Positions 42,897 through 52,084 of a DNA stretch of 64,000 bases are shown here, piece by piece (the stretch's first letter is position 1; each line of letters begins with the position of its first letter). The stretch is from the NCBI GenBank assembly GCA_045605025.1, contig JAZUPE010000082.1, forward strand, positions 1-64,000, given 5' to 3'. Source of the DNA: SIG598 sp045605025 (GTDB taxonomy: Bacteria > Bacillota > Clostridia > Oscillospirales > Acutalibacteraceae). The position numbers and the translations under genes are program-made. The notes under the pieces are model-generated. The model had not been told where the DNA came from, made no database searches, and saw nothing but the letters and a program-made list of their open reading frames with translations.

Positions 42897-44228
42897 ATGT
42901 CAAGGCTTACTAAAGACGAAATTTTCAAGGCGGTGCGCGAAAATAATGTGCGCTTTATCCGCCTGCAGTTCACCGATATCTTCGGTGCACTCAAAAACGT
43001 CACAATAACCACCAGTCAGCTGGAGCGCGCTCTTGACAACCAATGTATGTTTGACGGTTCTTCCATCGAGGGTTTTGCCCGAATCGAGGAATCGGATATG
43101 TACCTGCGTCCTGATCTGGACACCTTTGTGCTGTTCCCATGGACCAGTGATGTGGGTGTCACCGCCCGTCTGATCTGCGACGTTTATCTGCCCGACGGCA
43201 CTCCCTTTATGGGCGATCCGCGCAACTGCCTCAAGAAGGTGCTCAGGGAGGCCGAGGTACAGGGCTGCGCTTTCAACGTCGGTCCAGAGATGGAGTTCTT
43301 CCTTTTTGACACTGACGAGCACGGATATCCCACCACCAACAGTTTTGACCGCGCCGGATATTTTGATCTGGGTCCCGTGGACCGCGGCGAGATCTGCCGA
43401 CGTGACATCTGCCTTGCCCTTGAAGCAATGGGCTTTGAGATTGAAGCTTCCCATCACGAATGCGCTCCCGCGCAGCATGAGATCGACTTCAAATACAGTG
43501 ACGCGCTCCACGCTGCCGACAACATCATGACCTTCAAGCTGGCGGTGCAGACCATCGCCCAGCAGCATGGACTGTGCGCGACCTTCATGCCCAAGCCCAA
43601 GTTCGGCATGTGCGGCAGCGGTATGCACATCAATATGTCACTTGTGCAAGAGGGTAAGAACGCATTCTATGACGAGTCGGGTGTACTGGAGCTTTCCGGC
43701 AGCGCGTATAATTTCATCGCCGGCCTCATGAAGCACATTCCGGCAATGACCGCCATCACCAATCCGCTGGTCAACTCCTACAAGCGTCTGGTGCCCGGCT
43801 ATGAGGCCCCGGTTTACATCGCGTGGTCGGCTGCCAACCGCAGTCCTCTGATCCGTATTCCTGCGGCACGCGGAAAGGGAACACGCATCGAACTGCGCAA
43901 TCCCGATCCCTCCAGCAATCCCTATCTTGCCTTTGCTGTGTGCCTTGCCGCCGGTCTTGACGGCATAAAAAACAATCTGACACCGCCTCACAGTGTTGAC
44001 TCCAACATCTACGAACTTAACGATGAGGAGCGCGAGGCTCAGGGTATCGCCAGTCTGCCTGCAAACCTGCGCGAAGCAATCCATGAACTGCGCCATGACA
44101 CCGTCATACGCTCGGCCATCGGAGAGCATATCTACAAGCGTTACTACGCTGCGAAGAAATCCGAATGGCAGCGCTACAATATGCGCGTATCCCAGTGGGA
44201 GATTGAGGAGTACCTCGGACGTTATTAA
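42897..44228 (+). CDS. glnA: Type I glutamine synthetase
   Basis: This 443-residue dodecameric enzyme makes glutamine from glutamate, ammonia and ATP. The beta-Grasp domain carries FDGSSIEGFARIEESDM. The catalytic domain has the ATP/metal motif PKPKFGMCGSGMHINMS and the NPYLAFA segment. At this length it is the GSI-alpha class without the adenylylation-type extension. ATG 42897 has ACGGAGGA 4-5 nt upstream; an upstream in-frame start at 42819 overlaps the promoter and is rejected. Confidence 0.96.
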   Translation: MSRLTKDEIFKAVRENNVRFIRLQFTDIFGALKNVTITTSQLERALDNQCMFDGSSIEGFARIEESDMYLRPDLDTFVLFPWTSDVGVTARLICDVYLPDGTPFMGDPRNCLKKVLREAEVQGCAFNVGPEMEFFLFDTDEHGYPTTNSFDRAGYFDLGPVDRGEICRRDICLALEAMGFEIEASHHECAPAQHEIDFKYSDALHAADNIMTFKLAVQTIAQQHGLCATFMPKPKFGMCGSGMHINMSLVQEGKNAFYDESGVLELSGSAYNFIAGLMKHIPAMTAITNPLVNSYKRLVPGYEAPVYIAWSAANRSPLIRIPAARGKGTRIELRNPDPSSNPYLAFAVCLAAGLDGIKNNLTPPHSVDSNIYELNDEEREAQGIASLPANLREAIHELRHDTVIRSAIGEHIYKRYYAAKKSEWQRYNMRVSQWEIEEYLGRY

Positions 44229-44246
44229 TTTAAGGAAGCGATCATT

Positions 44247-45089
44247 ATGATTCTTAATTTCACCAAGATGCACGGCATCGGCAATGACTATGTCTACATC
44301 GACGCCGTCAATCAGACCGTGGAGAACCGCGAGCAGCTTGCCATCAGCATGAGTGACCGCCACTTCGGTATCGGCGGCGACGGTATCATCCTCATCTGCC
44401 CGTCCGAGGTTGCCGATTTCCGCATGGAAATGTACAACGCCGACGGCTCTCAGGGAAAGATGTGCGGCAACGGCATCCGCTGCTTTTCCCGCTTTGTCTA
44501 TGAGAAAGGTCTTACCGATAAAACCGAGATCGACGTTGAAACCCTCGCCGGCATCAAGCATGTGGTCATGACCGAGGAAAATGGAAAGATCACGAGTATC
44601 ACCGTCAACATGGGCGCTCCCGTGTTTGAGTGCCCGAAGGTTCCTGTTCTTTTCGACGGTGAGGAGATGATCGGACAGCCGGTCACCATCGGAGGTATGA
44701 ATTTCAAGGCTACTTGCGTATCCATGGGTAATCCCCACTGCGTTGTTTACGTTGATGACGTAGATAACTTCCCTCTGGAGGACATCGGTCCCCGCTTTGA
44801 GATCAACCCGCTGTTTCCGGACCGCGTCAACACCGAGTTCGTCCGCAAGCTGCCCGACGGCAGTCTGCAGATGAGAGTGTGGGAGAGAGGCTCTGCAGAA
44901 ACATGGGCATGCGGCACTGGCGCCTGCGCCGTGCTGGCTTCCTCCGTGCGCAACGGTATCATCGACGGTCGTCAGGCAATCGTTCACCTGCGCGGCGGCG
45001 ATCTTGACATTCGCTGGGACGAGGAGTCCGGTGATATCTTCATGACCGGCGGCGCTGATTTCGTGTTCGACGGTCAGATTGAGGTCTGA
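44247..45089 (+). CDS. dapF: Diaminopimelate epimerase
   Basis: It converts LL- to meso-diaminopimelate for lysine and peptidoglycan synthesis. The 280 residues include the two active-site cysteines in MCGNGIRC and WACGTGACA, and the N-terminal TKMHGIGNDYVYID. It follows glnA by 18 bp, so it is in the same operon. Confidence 0.95.
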   Translation: MILNFTKMHGIGNDYVYIDAVNQTVENREQLAISMSDRHFGIGGDGIILICPSEVADFRMEMYNADGSQGKMCGNGIRCFSRFVYEKGLTDKTEIDVETLAGIKHVVMTEENGKITSITVNMGAPVFECPKVPVLFDGEEMIGQPVTIGGMNFKATCVSMGNPHCVVYVDDVDNFPLEDIGPRFEINPLFPDRVNTEFVRKLPDGSLQMRVWERGSAETWACGTGACAVLASSVRNGIIDGRQAIVHLRGGDLDIRWDEESGDIFMTGGADFVFDGQIEV

Positions 45090-45125
45090 CAGATTATTCT
45101 AATTTTTTATACGGAGGTGCGGCAT

Positions 45126-46148
45126 ATGGCAGCCTTGTCCAGTCCGCTTGTTATTCCAGAAAACTATTACTCCAAGCTCACCCTGCGTGAGACCGAGAGA
45201 GCTATAAAAGAAATCAAGGATTATTTCCAGGAGGCGCTTGCCGCACGTCTGAACCTGCAGCGCATTTCCGCGCCGCTGTTCGTCAGTCAGCACAGCGGTC
45301 TCAACGACGACCTCAACGGCGTGGAGCGTCCTGTCAGCTTTGATATGGCGGAGCACCCCGGTGATCAGTTCCAGATCGTCCATTCACTTGCAAAGTGGAA
45401 GCGTCAGGCTCTTGGTCACTACGGTTTTGAGCCGGGCGAGGGTCTTTACACCGACATGAACGCCATCCGCCGTGACGAGGACACCGACAACATCCACTCG
45501 GTGTACGTCGATCAGTGGGACTGGGAAAAGGTCATAACCGCCCGCGAGCGCTCCCTTGACTATCTCTATCAGACCGTGCGTTCAATCTATGCGGTCATCC
45601 GCACCACTGAGCTGCATTTTGCCACACGTTTCTCTTTTGACGTTCTGCATCTGCCTGAGGAGATTACCTTCGTCACCTCGCAGGAGCTGGAGGATATGTA
45701 TCCCGACATGACTTCTTCCGAGCGTGAGGCGGCTTTTGTACGTGAAAAAAAGGCTATCTTTGTTTCGCAGATCGGCGGAAAGCTGCGTTCAGGCAACAAG
45801 CACGACGGACGCGCCCCCGACTATGACGACTGGCTGCTCAACGGAGATATCATCGTTTATAATCCTGTGCTGGATATAGCCTTTGAGCTTTCCTCCATGG
45901 GTATCCGCGTGGACGCGGCGGCAATGAAGCGTCAGCTTACCGAAAGCGGTTGCCTTAACCGCTCTCAGCTGCCTTTCCACAAGGCTGTTCTCAACGACCA
46001 GCTGCCCCTGACCATCGGCGGAGGCATTGGTCAGTCAAGACTGTGTATGTTCTTCCTGCGCAAGGCTCACATCGGCGAGGTTCAGGCATCCATCTGGCCG
46101 GACGGTGTGCGCGAAAAGTGCGAAAAGGCCGGTATCTCCCTGCTTTGA
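45126..46148 (+). CDS. asnA: Aspartate-ammonia ligase (asparagine synthetase A)
   Basis: This 340-residue class II synthetase-like enzyme makes asparagine from aspartate and free ammonia with ATP. Motifs such as YTDMNAIRRDE, SVYVDQWDWEKVI and TIGGGIGQSRLCMFFL are characteristic. ATG 45126 follows ACGGAGG by 8 nt; the GTG at 45117 overlaps that SD. Being third after glnA and dapF, it fits an ammonia-utilisation operon opposite gdhA. Confidence 0.95.
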   Translation: MAALSSPLVIPENYYSKLTLRETERAIKEIKDYFQEALAARLNLQRISAPLFVSQHSGLNDDLNGVERPVSFDMAEHPGDQFQIVHSLAKWKRQALGHYGFEPGEGLYTDMNAIRRDEDTDNIHSVYVDQWDWEKVITARERSLDYLYQTVRSIYAVIRTTELHFATRFSFDVLHLPEEITFVTSQELEDMYPDMTSSEREAAFVREKKAIFVSQIGGKLRSGNKHDGRAPDYDDWLLNGDIIVYNPVLDIAFELSSMGIRVDAAAMKRQLTESGCLNRSQLPFHKAVLNDQLPLTIGGGIGQSRLCMFFLRKAHIGEVQASIWPDGVREKCEKAGISLL

Positions 46149-46189
46149 TTCAGTTGGATTAGTAATTTTCCGTCCGCATAATGTATTAC

Positions 46190-46232
46190 ACGCCCGTGCC
46201 GGTCTGCAAAAGCTCCGTCGCGGGCGTTTTTG
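46190..46232 (+). terminator. Terminator of the glnA operon
   Basis: ACGCCCG (46190-46196) pairs with CGGGCGT (46221-46227), followed by TTTT; the stem extends over a 24-nt loop with internal pairing. Confidence 0.75.
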
Positions 46233-46310
46233 TCATAGCCATGCCCGTTGTGGCGTTTTGACTGCAACAGAGCCCCCTTGCATATGGTGATAAATTGGTG
46301 ATATTGTACG

Positions 46311-46339
46311 TTGTAATTTGTCGGATGATGCTATATACT
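46311..46339 (+). promoter_or_regulatory. Promoter of the PHP-domain gene
   Basis: TTGTAA (46311-46316), 17-bp spacer and TATACT (46334-46339). Confidence 0.55.
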
Positions 46340-46385
46340 ATATTTATAATTTGGAAAGAGAGATATATTGGAAGGAGTGTCCGTT

Positions 46386-47228
46386 ATGCCCGCCGATCTG
46401 CACTGCCACACAAGGATTTCCGACGGTTCCACCGCTCTGGAAGACCTTATTCAGCTGGCCAAGCGCAGAAACATGCTCACCATTTCCGTCACCGACCACG
46501 ACACCGTTGCTGGTGTTACCCGCGCAAAGGTTATCGGTGACCGTTACGGCGTGAACGTCATTCCCGGAGCCGAGTTCTCCTGCTACGATAAAAAGAATGA
46601 CAAGAAGGTACATATTCTCGCGTATCTCTTTGACCATCCCGACCGTCTGGAGGGTCTGTGCAAACGCATCGGCGAGCTGCGTAAGAAGGCCTCTATGGCA
46701 TGCCTGACAAAGGTAATGCGCTATTATCCCATCAATGCTGACATGGTTGCCCGTGTTGCGACCGGAAGTACCAACATCTTCAAGCAGCACATCATGCACA
46801 CCCTGATGAACGCCGGCTACGCGACCACTGTCTACGGTGATCTTTACGACAAGCTCTTCGGCGGAGAAAAGCCCACCTGCCTCGTTACTCAGGTTTATCC
46901 TGATGTGTTCCAGGTGCTGGAACTACTCAAAAGTTCAGGCGCGGTGACTGTGCTGGCTCACCCTTCCGTCTACGGCAATATGGATATTATTCCCGAGCTT
47001 GCGGCTGCGGGACTTGACGGTATCGAAGTGTGGCATCCCCGCAACAACGAAACCGACAAGACCGAAATGCTCCGTCTGGCGGACAAGTACAATCTCATTA
47101 CCACGGGCGGTTCGGATTTTCACGGTATGTATTCTGCCGTTCCTGTGTCTCTTGGTGCCTGTACTACTCCCGATGAGTGTCTTGCAGCACTTTATGCCCG
47201 CAAGGACAAGCGAAAGAAGAATCAATGA
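46386..47228 (+). CDS. PHP-domain phosphoesterase
   Basis: This 280-residue trinuclear-metal phosphoesterase has the four PHP motifs: DLHCHTRISDGS, SVTDHDTVAG, LAHPS and GGSDFHG. Relatives of this size (YciV/RNase AM, Trp-operon TrpH type) dephosphorylate nucleotides or trim 5S rRNA; the exact substrate is not known. ATG 46386 has GAAGGAG 8 nt upstream. It is monocistronic, with its own promoter and terminator. Confidence 0.88.
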   Translation: MPADLHCHTRISDGSTALEDLIQLAKRRNMLTISVTDHDTVAGVTRAKVIGDRYGVNVIPGAEFSCYDKKNDKKVHILAYLFDHPDRLEGLCKRIGELRKKASMACLTKVMRYYPINADMVARVATGSTNIFKQHIMHTLMNAGYATTVYGDLYDKLFGGEKPTCLVTQVYPDVFQVLELLKSSGAVTVLAHPSVYGNMDIIPELAAAGLDGIEVWHPRNNETDKTEMLRLADKYNLITTGGSDFHGMYSAVPVSLGACTTPDECLAALYARKDKRKKNQ

Positions 47229-47236
47229 CATTTCCT

Positions 47237-47275
47237 GAGCAGGAAGCGCTGACGGCGTTTTCTGCTCATTTTATT
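47237..47275 (+). terminator. Terminator after the PHP-domain gene
   Basis: GAGCAG (47237-47242) pairs with CTGCTC (47262-47267) with further A/T and G/C pairs inside, followed by a T-rich tract. Confidence 0.7.
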
Positions 47276-47300
47276 ATTTTTTCATAAAAAGATATTTTAG

Positions 47301-47329
47301 TTGACAGCAATTAATGTATATTATATAAT
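47301..47329 (+). promoter_or_regulatory. Consensus promoter of the propeller-HD-GYP receptor gene
   Basis: Perfect TTGACA (47301-47306), 17-bp spacer and perfect TATAAT (47324-47329), 67 bp before the ATG. Confidence 0.8.
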
Positions 47330-47395
47330 AATCACAAAAATGGGATAATCGGAGTATTAGTGCGTTTTTTGATTGTAACTATACTGGAGGATTCT

Positions 47396-50368
47396 ATGCA
47401 GAGGTATTGTTTCAGGTTCCTGGCGGCGTTTGTTGTGCTGCTTAGTTTATATACGGCTTCGGCGTTTACCGTTTCTGCCGCTTCAGAAAAAAGCTTCGGA
47501 CCGGAAATCGGTGAGTACATTCAGCTGGATTATGATCGTTCGGGGCTGCTCTCCAACGAGGCCAACGCAATTGTCAATACCGGCGACGGGTATATCTGGA
47601 TAGGCAGCTACAGCGGTCTTGCCCGCTACGACAGCACAAGCATCGTGACTTACGGAGACGATGATGACAGCCTTATGAACGGTGTGAGTGTCCGATCGCT
47701 GTATGAGGACAGCAACGGACGTCTCTGGATCGGCTCAAATGAAAAGGGACTGTATTATTACGAGAACGGTGAATTCTTTTTTGTCAACACAGAGATAGCG
47801 TCCGCTTCCGGTTCCATAAGAGGTTTTGCCGAAACCGAATCCGGGCTGTATGTCGCTTCCACCGGCGGAATCATGCTTGTTACTCCGGAGATGGAAGTTC
47901 ATCGCATCGGAATCGCGGATATCGGTGACAGCCATGTTGCCGGAATGCACCCGGACAACAGAGGATATCTCTGGGTTATTGATAACGACAGCATTGCGGT
48001 TCTTAACGGACGGGATGTAGTGTTCAGTACCGGCACAAGAGAGTATTCCGATAACGACTGCAACTGCATCACTCAGCTGTCTGACGGACGCATGCTCATC
48101 GGCACCGGCGGTTCCGAAGTGATAATCGTTGCTGTTTCCGGCAGTGATTATCAGATTGAAAGCATGATTCTTGATGATAAGCGCACAACCAACAAGCACA
48201 CAGTTGACTGCCAGACTGTCAACTGTCTCCTCGAAGACAGCTACGGCCGCATCTGGGTGTGTTCCGATACCGGTCTGGGATATATCGATGGTAATGATTT
48301 CTATTCTGCCAGCGGTATCGATTTCGGTTCGCTGGAATGCGTTGAGATCGACTATGAGGGTAACATCTGGCTGGCATCCTCAAGACAGGGCGTTATGCAG
48401 CTTGTGCGCGGACGGTTCGACGACAAGAGTATGGCCACCGGTCTGCATGGTGTCATTGTCAACGCGACGCAGATTTATGACGGACTGCTTTTTGTGGCAA
48501 CCGACGAGGGCGTGCAGGTTTTTGATCCTGTCTCATTTGCCCCTGTTGAACATCCGGTTTCCGTTCTGCTTGACGGAATACGTATCCGCGGTCTGTTTAT
48601 GGACAGCAAGGGTTATCTCTGGATAACAACATACAAGGATTATGGCGTTGTGCGCTACAAAGACGGTGAATACGTCAGCATTTCTACTGAGGAAGGGCTG
48701 ACCAGCAACAAAACCCGCGTGACCATGGAGCTGCCGAACGGAGATATCGCGGTTTCTACCGGCGGCGGCGTGAGCATAATCCGCGGCACCGAAGTGGTCA
48801 GAACCTACACCGAAGCAGATGGTCTTGACAATCCGGTCATTCTTTCCATGTGCATGGATAAACAAGGCAATATGTACTTCGGCAGCGACGGCAACGGCAT
48901 TTACGTAGTCTCGCCGGAAGGCGTGATCTCCACCATTTCTGCTACCGACGGTCTTGGTTCCGGAGTCATTCTTAATCTCAGATACGATGATAAAATGGAT
49001 GCCGTCTGGGTCGTTACGGGAAGCTTTCTTTCCTATATTGACAGCAGCGGGATTCACTGTCTTGACAGCTTCACGGCAGGCACGGGCAGCATCTTTGATA
49101 TCCTGTTTATTGACGATGCCATGTGGATTCTGCGCAATACCAGCGTGATCATCACTGATCGCGAGCAGATTCTCTCCGGCGCGGCTTCCTCTGAATACAC
49201 CATCTTAAACAGAAAGGATGGTCTTATCGACATTACCGCCAATTCGCGGCAGTGTCTTGACGAGGACGGCAACCTCTATCTTGCCTCCTCTGACGGCGTT
49301 TACACCATAAACACCTCCAATATCGGCATGAACGACATTTCACACAAAGCGATCATCAACAATGTTTTCGCGGACGGTGTTGCATATAATACTGTCAATG
49401 ATACTGTTTTCATTCCTGCCGACACAAAACGTCTGACCATTGAGTTTACCGCTCTGAATTATTGCGCGGATTCGTGCATGGTTGAATATCAGCTTTCAGG
49501 CGCGGACGATCAGCCTGTGCTTGTCGAAGGAAACAAAGCGCACACCCGTGACTACACCAACCTCAGGGGCGGCAGCTATGTTTTCCACGTGTCGGTCATC
49601 AATGCCAACGGACTGCGATCGGAGCAGGTTATTGAATTGACCGTCAGGAAGGAACTGGCTTACTATGAACATATCAGCTTTATCATTTGCGCTATAATCC
49701 TTTCCGCCGCGCTTCTTGCCGGCCTGATATATTTCATTGTAAAGAAGCGTACGGAAAGTCTGCTTCTTAGCCAGAGACGATATCACAGTCTTACGGAAAG
49801 CGCACTGCACGTTGCCGCGCGAAGTATCGACGCAAAGGACAGCTACACGAACGGTCATTCGTCCCGTGTGGCGGTGCTCGCTCTTGAAATCGCGCGCAGA
49901 CTCGGGTGGTCGCAGGAAGAGCTGGAAAATGTTTATTACACCGCTCTTGTTCATGATATTGGCAAAATCGGTGTACCCGACAGCCTGCTCACCAAGCCTT
50001 CGCGCCTTACCGATGAAGAATATCGCATCATTCAGACCCATACCACCACCGGTTACAACATTCTCAGGGAGTTTGAGGGTGTGCCGGACATCGCTCTTGG
50101 CGCGCGTTATCATCATGAGCGATACGATGGAACCGGCTACTGCGAGGGTCTCAGTGGTGAAGATATTCCCATGGTGGCACGTATCATCGCAGTTGCGGAT
50201 GCGTATGACGCTATGACCAGCTCAAGAGTCTACAGATCCAGATTCTCGCAGGAAAAAGCCCGCGGTGAGATCGAACGCTGCAAAGGCACACAGTTCGATC
50301 CGCAGATCGCGGATATCCTGCTTCAGATGCTGGACGACAACTTTGATGCTTTTGAAGAAAACGAATAG
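47396..50368 (+). CDS. Transmembrane sensor: beta-propeller and Y_Y_Y extracellular region with HD-GYP-type output
   Basis: This 990-residue receptor has an N-terminal signal (about 5-28). A series of two-component-regulator propeller repeats (about 45-640) is recognised by the recurring DGYIWIGS-, GRLWIGS- and GYLWITT-like motifs. A Y_Y_Y domain (about 665-745), one membrane helix (about 755-777) and an HD-GYP-type domain (about 790-985) follow, with NGHSSRVAVLALEIARR, VHDIGKIGVPDS and HHERYDGTGYCEG. The GYP tripeptide reads GYC. The propeller/Y_Y_Y layout is that of hybrid two-component sugar sensors, but the output here is a cyclic-dinucleotide-phosphodiesterase-like domain with no histidine kinase. 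ATG 47396 has GGAGG 6 nt upstream. Confidence 0.92.
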   Translation: MQRYCFRFLAAFVVLLSLYTASAFTVSAASEKSFGPEIGEYIQLDYDRSGLLSNEANAIVNTGDGYIWIGSYSGLARYDSTSIVTYGDDDDSLMNGVSVRSLYEDSNGRLWIGSNEKGLYYYENGEFFFVNTEIASASGSIRGFAETESGLYVASTGGIMLVTPEMEVHRIGIADIGDSHVAGMHPDNRGYLWVIDNDSIAVLNGRDVVFSTGTREYSDNDCNCITQLSDGRMLIGTGGSEVIIVAVSGSDYQIESMILDDKRTTNKHTVDCQTVNCLLEDSYGRIWVCSDTGLGYIDGNDFYSASGIDFGSLECVEIDYEGNIWLASSRQGVMQLVRGRFDDKSMATGLHGVIVNATQIYDGLLFVATDEGVQVFDPVSFAPVEHPVSVLLDGIRIRGLFMDSKGYLWITTYKDYGVVRYKDGEYVSISTEEGLTSNKTRVTMELPNGDIAVSTGGGVSIIRGTEVVRTYTEADGLDNPVILSMCMDKQGNMYFGSDGNGIYVVSPEGVISTISATDGLGSGVILNLRYDDKMDAVWVVTGSFLSYIDSSGIHCLDSFTAGTGSIFDILFIDDAMWILRNTSVIITDREQILSGAASSEYTILNRKDGLIDITANSRQCLDEDGNLYLASSDGVYTINTSNIGMNDISHKAIINNVFADGVAYNTVNDTVFIPADTKRLTIEFTALNYCADSCMVEYQLSGADDQPVLVEGNKAHTRDYTNLRGGSYVFHVSVINANGLRSEQVIELTVRKELAYYEHISFIICAIILSAALLAGLIYFIVKKRTESLLLSQRRYHSLTESALHVAARSIDAKDSYTNGHSSRVAVLALEIARRLGWSQEELENVYYTALVHDIGKIGVPDSLLTKPSRLTDEEYRIIQTHTTTGYNILREFEGVPDIALGARYHHERYDGTGYCEGLSGEDIPMVARIIAVADAYDAMTSSRVYRSRFSQEKARGEIERCKGTQFDPQIADILLQMLDDNFDAFEENE

Positions 50369-50385
50369 TAAGATCCTGTTCACGA

Positions 50386-50425
50386 CCGCCCGACATTCCT
50401 TAACGGTATGTCGGGCGGCTTTTTT
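50386..50425 (+). terminator. Terminator after the sensor gene
   Basis: CCGCCCGACAT (50386-50396) pairs perfectly with ATGTCGGGCGG (50408-50418), followed by C and six Ts. Confidence 0.9.
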
Positions 50426-50485
50426 ATACACGCATGTTCTATTTATTGTGGACGTGCATATTCTTTACCGAGGGAGGGGAAGGAC

Positions 50486-51466
50486 ATGACAAAGGATTGT
50501 GCCGCAGCCTTTCGCGGTGCTGTAAAAGCGCTGGGAGAGGAAGCGCAGAAGCTGATCGGTGCGGTCAGTGAGCAGGAAATGGCACTATCCGCCGAGCTGC
50601 GGCTGCGTGTCGGCGCTCCTGCTGTCCTTTCCCTGCCTGACGGACTGAAGACCGTAGGGACAAGTCCGGTAACCCGAAGACAGATGGATAACATGGTGCT
50701 TTCGCTGTGCGGTCATTCAGTCTACTCTCATCAGCAGGAAATGGCTTCCGGATTCATTTCACTTCCCGGCGGGCACCGCGCCGGAGTGTGCGGCACTGCT
50801 GTTGTGAGCAGCGGCGAGGTCTGCGCGGTGCGTGATATCAGCAGTATCTGCCTGCGCATCGCCCGCGAGTATCACGGATGTGCCAGCGAACTGGCGGACA
50901 GGCTTTATGCCGGCGGACTGTGCTCGGCTGTGATAGCCGGTCAGCCGGCTTCCGGAAAGACCACGCTGCTTCGTGACGCTGCCTGCATTCTTGCGGACAG
51001 AGGACTGCGTGTTGCGGTCATAGATGAGCGCGGAGAACTATCCATTGAGGGAAGCGTGGTTTCATGCCTGTGCGATGTTCTCAGCGGATATCCGAAAGGA
51101 GCGGGGATAATGACCGCACTGCGCGGGCTTTCGCCGGACGTGATAGTCTGCGACGAGCTGGGTGGTGAATCAGATATTCATGCGGTTGAGGCGGGAATTA
51201 ATTCGGGTGTGCATTTTCTTTGTTCTGTCCATGCGGGGTGCGCGCTTGAGTTGGCAAAAAGACCGCAGACTGCCGCTTTGCTTGCCACAGGCGGTTTCAG
51301 GCGTTTTGCGCTGCTTGCCGGCAGACACCAGCCCGGCAGGGTGACAGAGATTATTGAAGCGGAGGAAGTTTATGCGTTTGCTTGCGGCTGTAATGATAAT
51401 TCTCTGTGCATGGCTCGCCGGACAGAGCGCGGCAGACAGGCTTGCGCGCAGATGCAGACTGCTTGA
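50486..51466 (+). CDS. spoIIIAA: Stage III sporulation protein AA (ATPase)
   Basis: This 326-residue AAA/secretion-type ATPase of the SpoIIIA-SpoIIQ channel works on the mother-cell side. Walker A is GQPASGKTTLLRD and Walker B is DVIVCDELG; the N-terminal part contains ELRLRVGAPA. ATG 50486 has GGAAGGA just upstream. The family-type end is near TEIIEAEEV, but the reading frame continues another 30-odd residues inside spoIIIAB, giving a 95-bp overlap. I found no convincing sigma-E promoter by eye upstream, although CATATTCT lies near 50456. Confidence 0.92.
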   Translation: MTKDCAAAFRGAVKALGEEAQKLIGAVSEQEMALSAELRLRVGAPAVLSLPDGLKTVGTSPVTRRQMDNMVLSLCGHSVYSHQQEMASGFISLPGGHRAGVCGTAVVSSGEVCAVRDISSICLRIAREYHGCASELADRLYAGGLCSAVIAGQPASGKTTLLRDAACILADRGLRVAVIDERGELSIEGSVVSCLCDVLSGYPKGAGIMTALRGLSPDVIVCDELGGESDIHAVEAGINSGVHFLCSVHAGCALELAKRPQTAALLATGGFRRFALLAGRHQPGRVTEIIEAEEVYAFACGCNDNSLCMARRTERGRQACAQMQTA

Positions 51467-51869
51467 GCAGCTCTGCGGTTTTGCAGACAGGATGCAGGCG
51501 CAGATATCCTATGCTCTTGTTCCTCCGGCAAGAATCATACGTGATAGTGACGACGGCGAGGGTGGATTCTTTCGCTGCTGCATCGAACTGATGGATAAAG
51601 GGGCAGACGTAAACAGCGCGTGGTCATCTGCGGCAGAAAACTGCTCCGATGTGATCGTGCTGAAGCGTAATGAGCGGGCTGTGCTTGGTGAACTCGGGAA
51701 AAACCTTGGAATTTACGATGCTGAACTTCAGCTTATCATGCTTGAGCGATTCGGTAATGAACTGCACGAATGCCGCAAAGCCGCGCGTGAGGAATACAGA
51801 GAGCGATCGCGACTGCTGAACACTTGCTCGCTGCTTGCCGGCATCCTGCTCGCTATTTTAATAATATAG
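51372..51869 (+). CDS. spoIIIAB: Stage III sporulation protein AB
   Basis: This 165-residue membrane protein has an N-terminal hydrophobic helix (MRLLAAVMIILCAWLAG), a cytosolic helical domain, and a C-terminal hydrophobic segment, resembling GspF-like scaffold proteins. ATG 51372 follows GGAGGA by 5 nt and lies inside the end of spoIIIAA. Confidence 0.88.
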   Translation: MRLLAAVMIILCAWLAGQSAADRLARRCRLLEQLCGFADRMQAQISYALVPPARIIRDSDDGEGGFFRCCIELMDKGADVNSAWSSAAENCSDVIVLKRNERAVLGELGKNLGIYDAELQLIMLERFGNELHECRKAAREEYRERSRLLNTCSLLAGILLAILII

Positions 51870-51887
51870 GAAAACGGAGAAAGAAAA

Positions 51888-52082
51888 ATGGATGTTGATC
51901 TTATATTCCGCATAGCCGCCATCGGCATAATTGTGGCGGTGCTCAATCAGGTACTTATCCGCGCAGGGCGGGAGGAACAGGCTATGATGACAACCCTTGC
52001 GGGCATCATTGTGGTACTGATGATGCTTATCTATGAGATAAACGACCTGTTTCAGACGGTCAAAACCGTGTTCGGACTGTAA
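51888..52082 (+). CDS. spoIIIAC: Stage III sporulation protein AC
   Basis: This 64-residue protein has two membrane helices and the conserved REEQAMMTTLAGIIVVLMML segment of SpoIIIAC. It is a small subunit of the feeding-tube complex. It lies 2 bp before spoIIIAD. Confidence 0.92.
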   Translation: MDVDLIFRIAAIGIIVAVLNQVLIRAGREEQAMMTTLAGIIVVLMMLIYEINDLFQTVKTVFGL

Positions 52083-52084
52083 AA

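Noticed and set aside
50426..50485. Possible sigma-E promoter of the spoIIIA operon
   Set aside because: CATATTCT resembles a -10, but the best -35-like GCATGTT is 18 bp away, outside the usual spacing, so no site is claimed.
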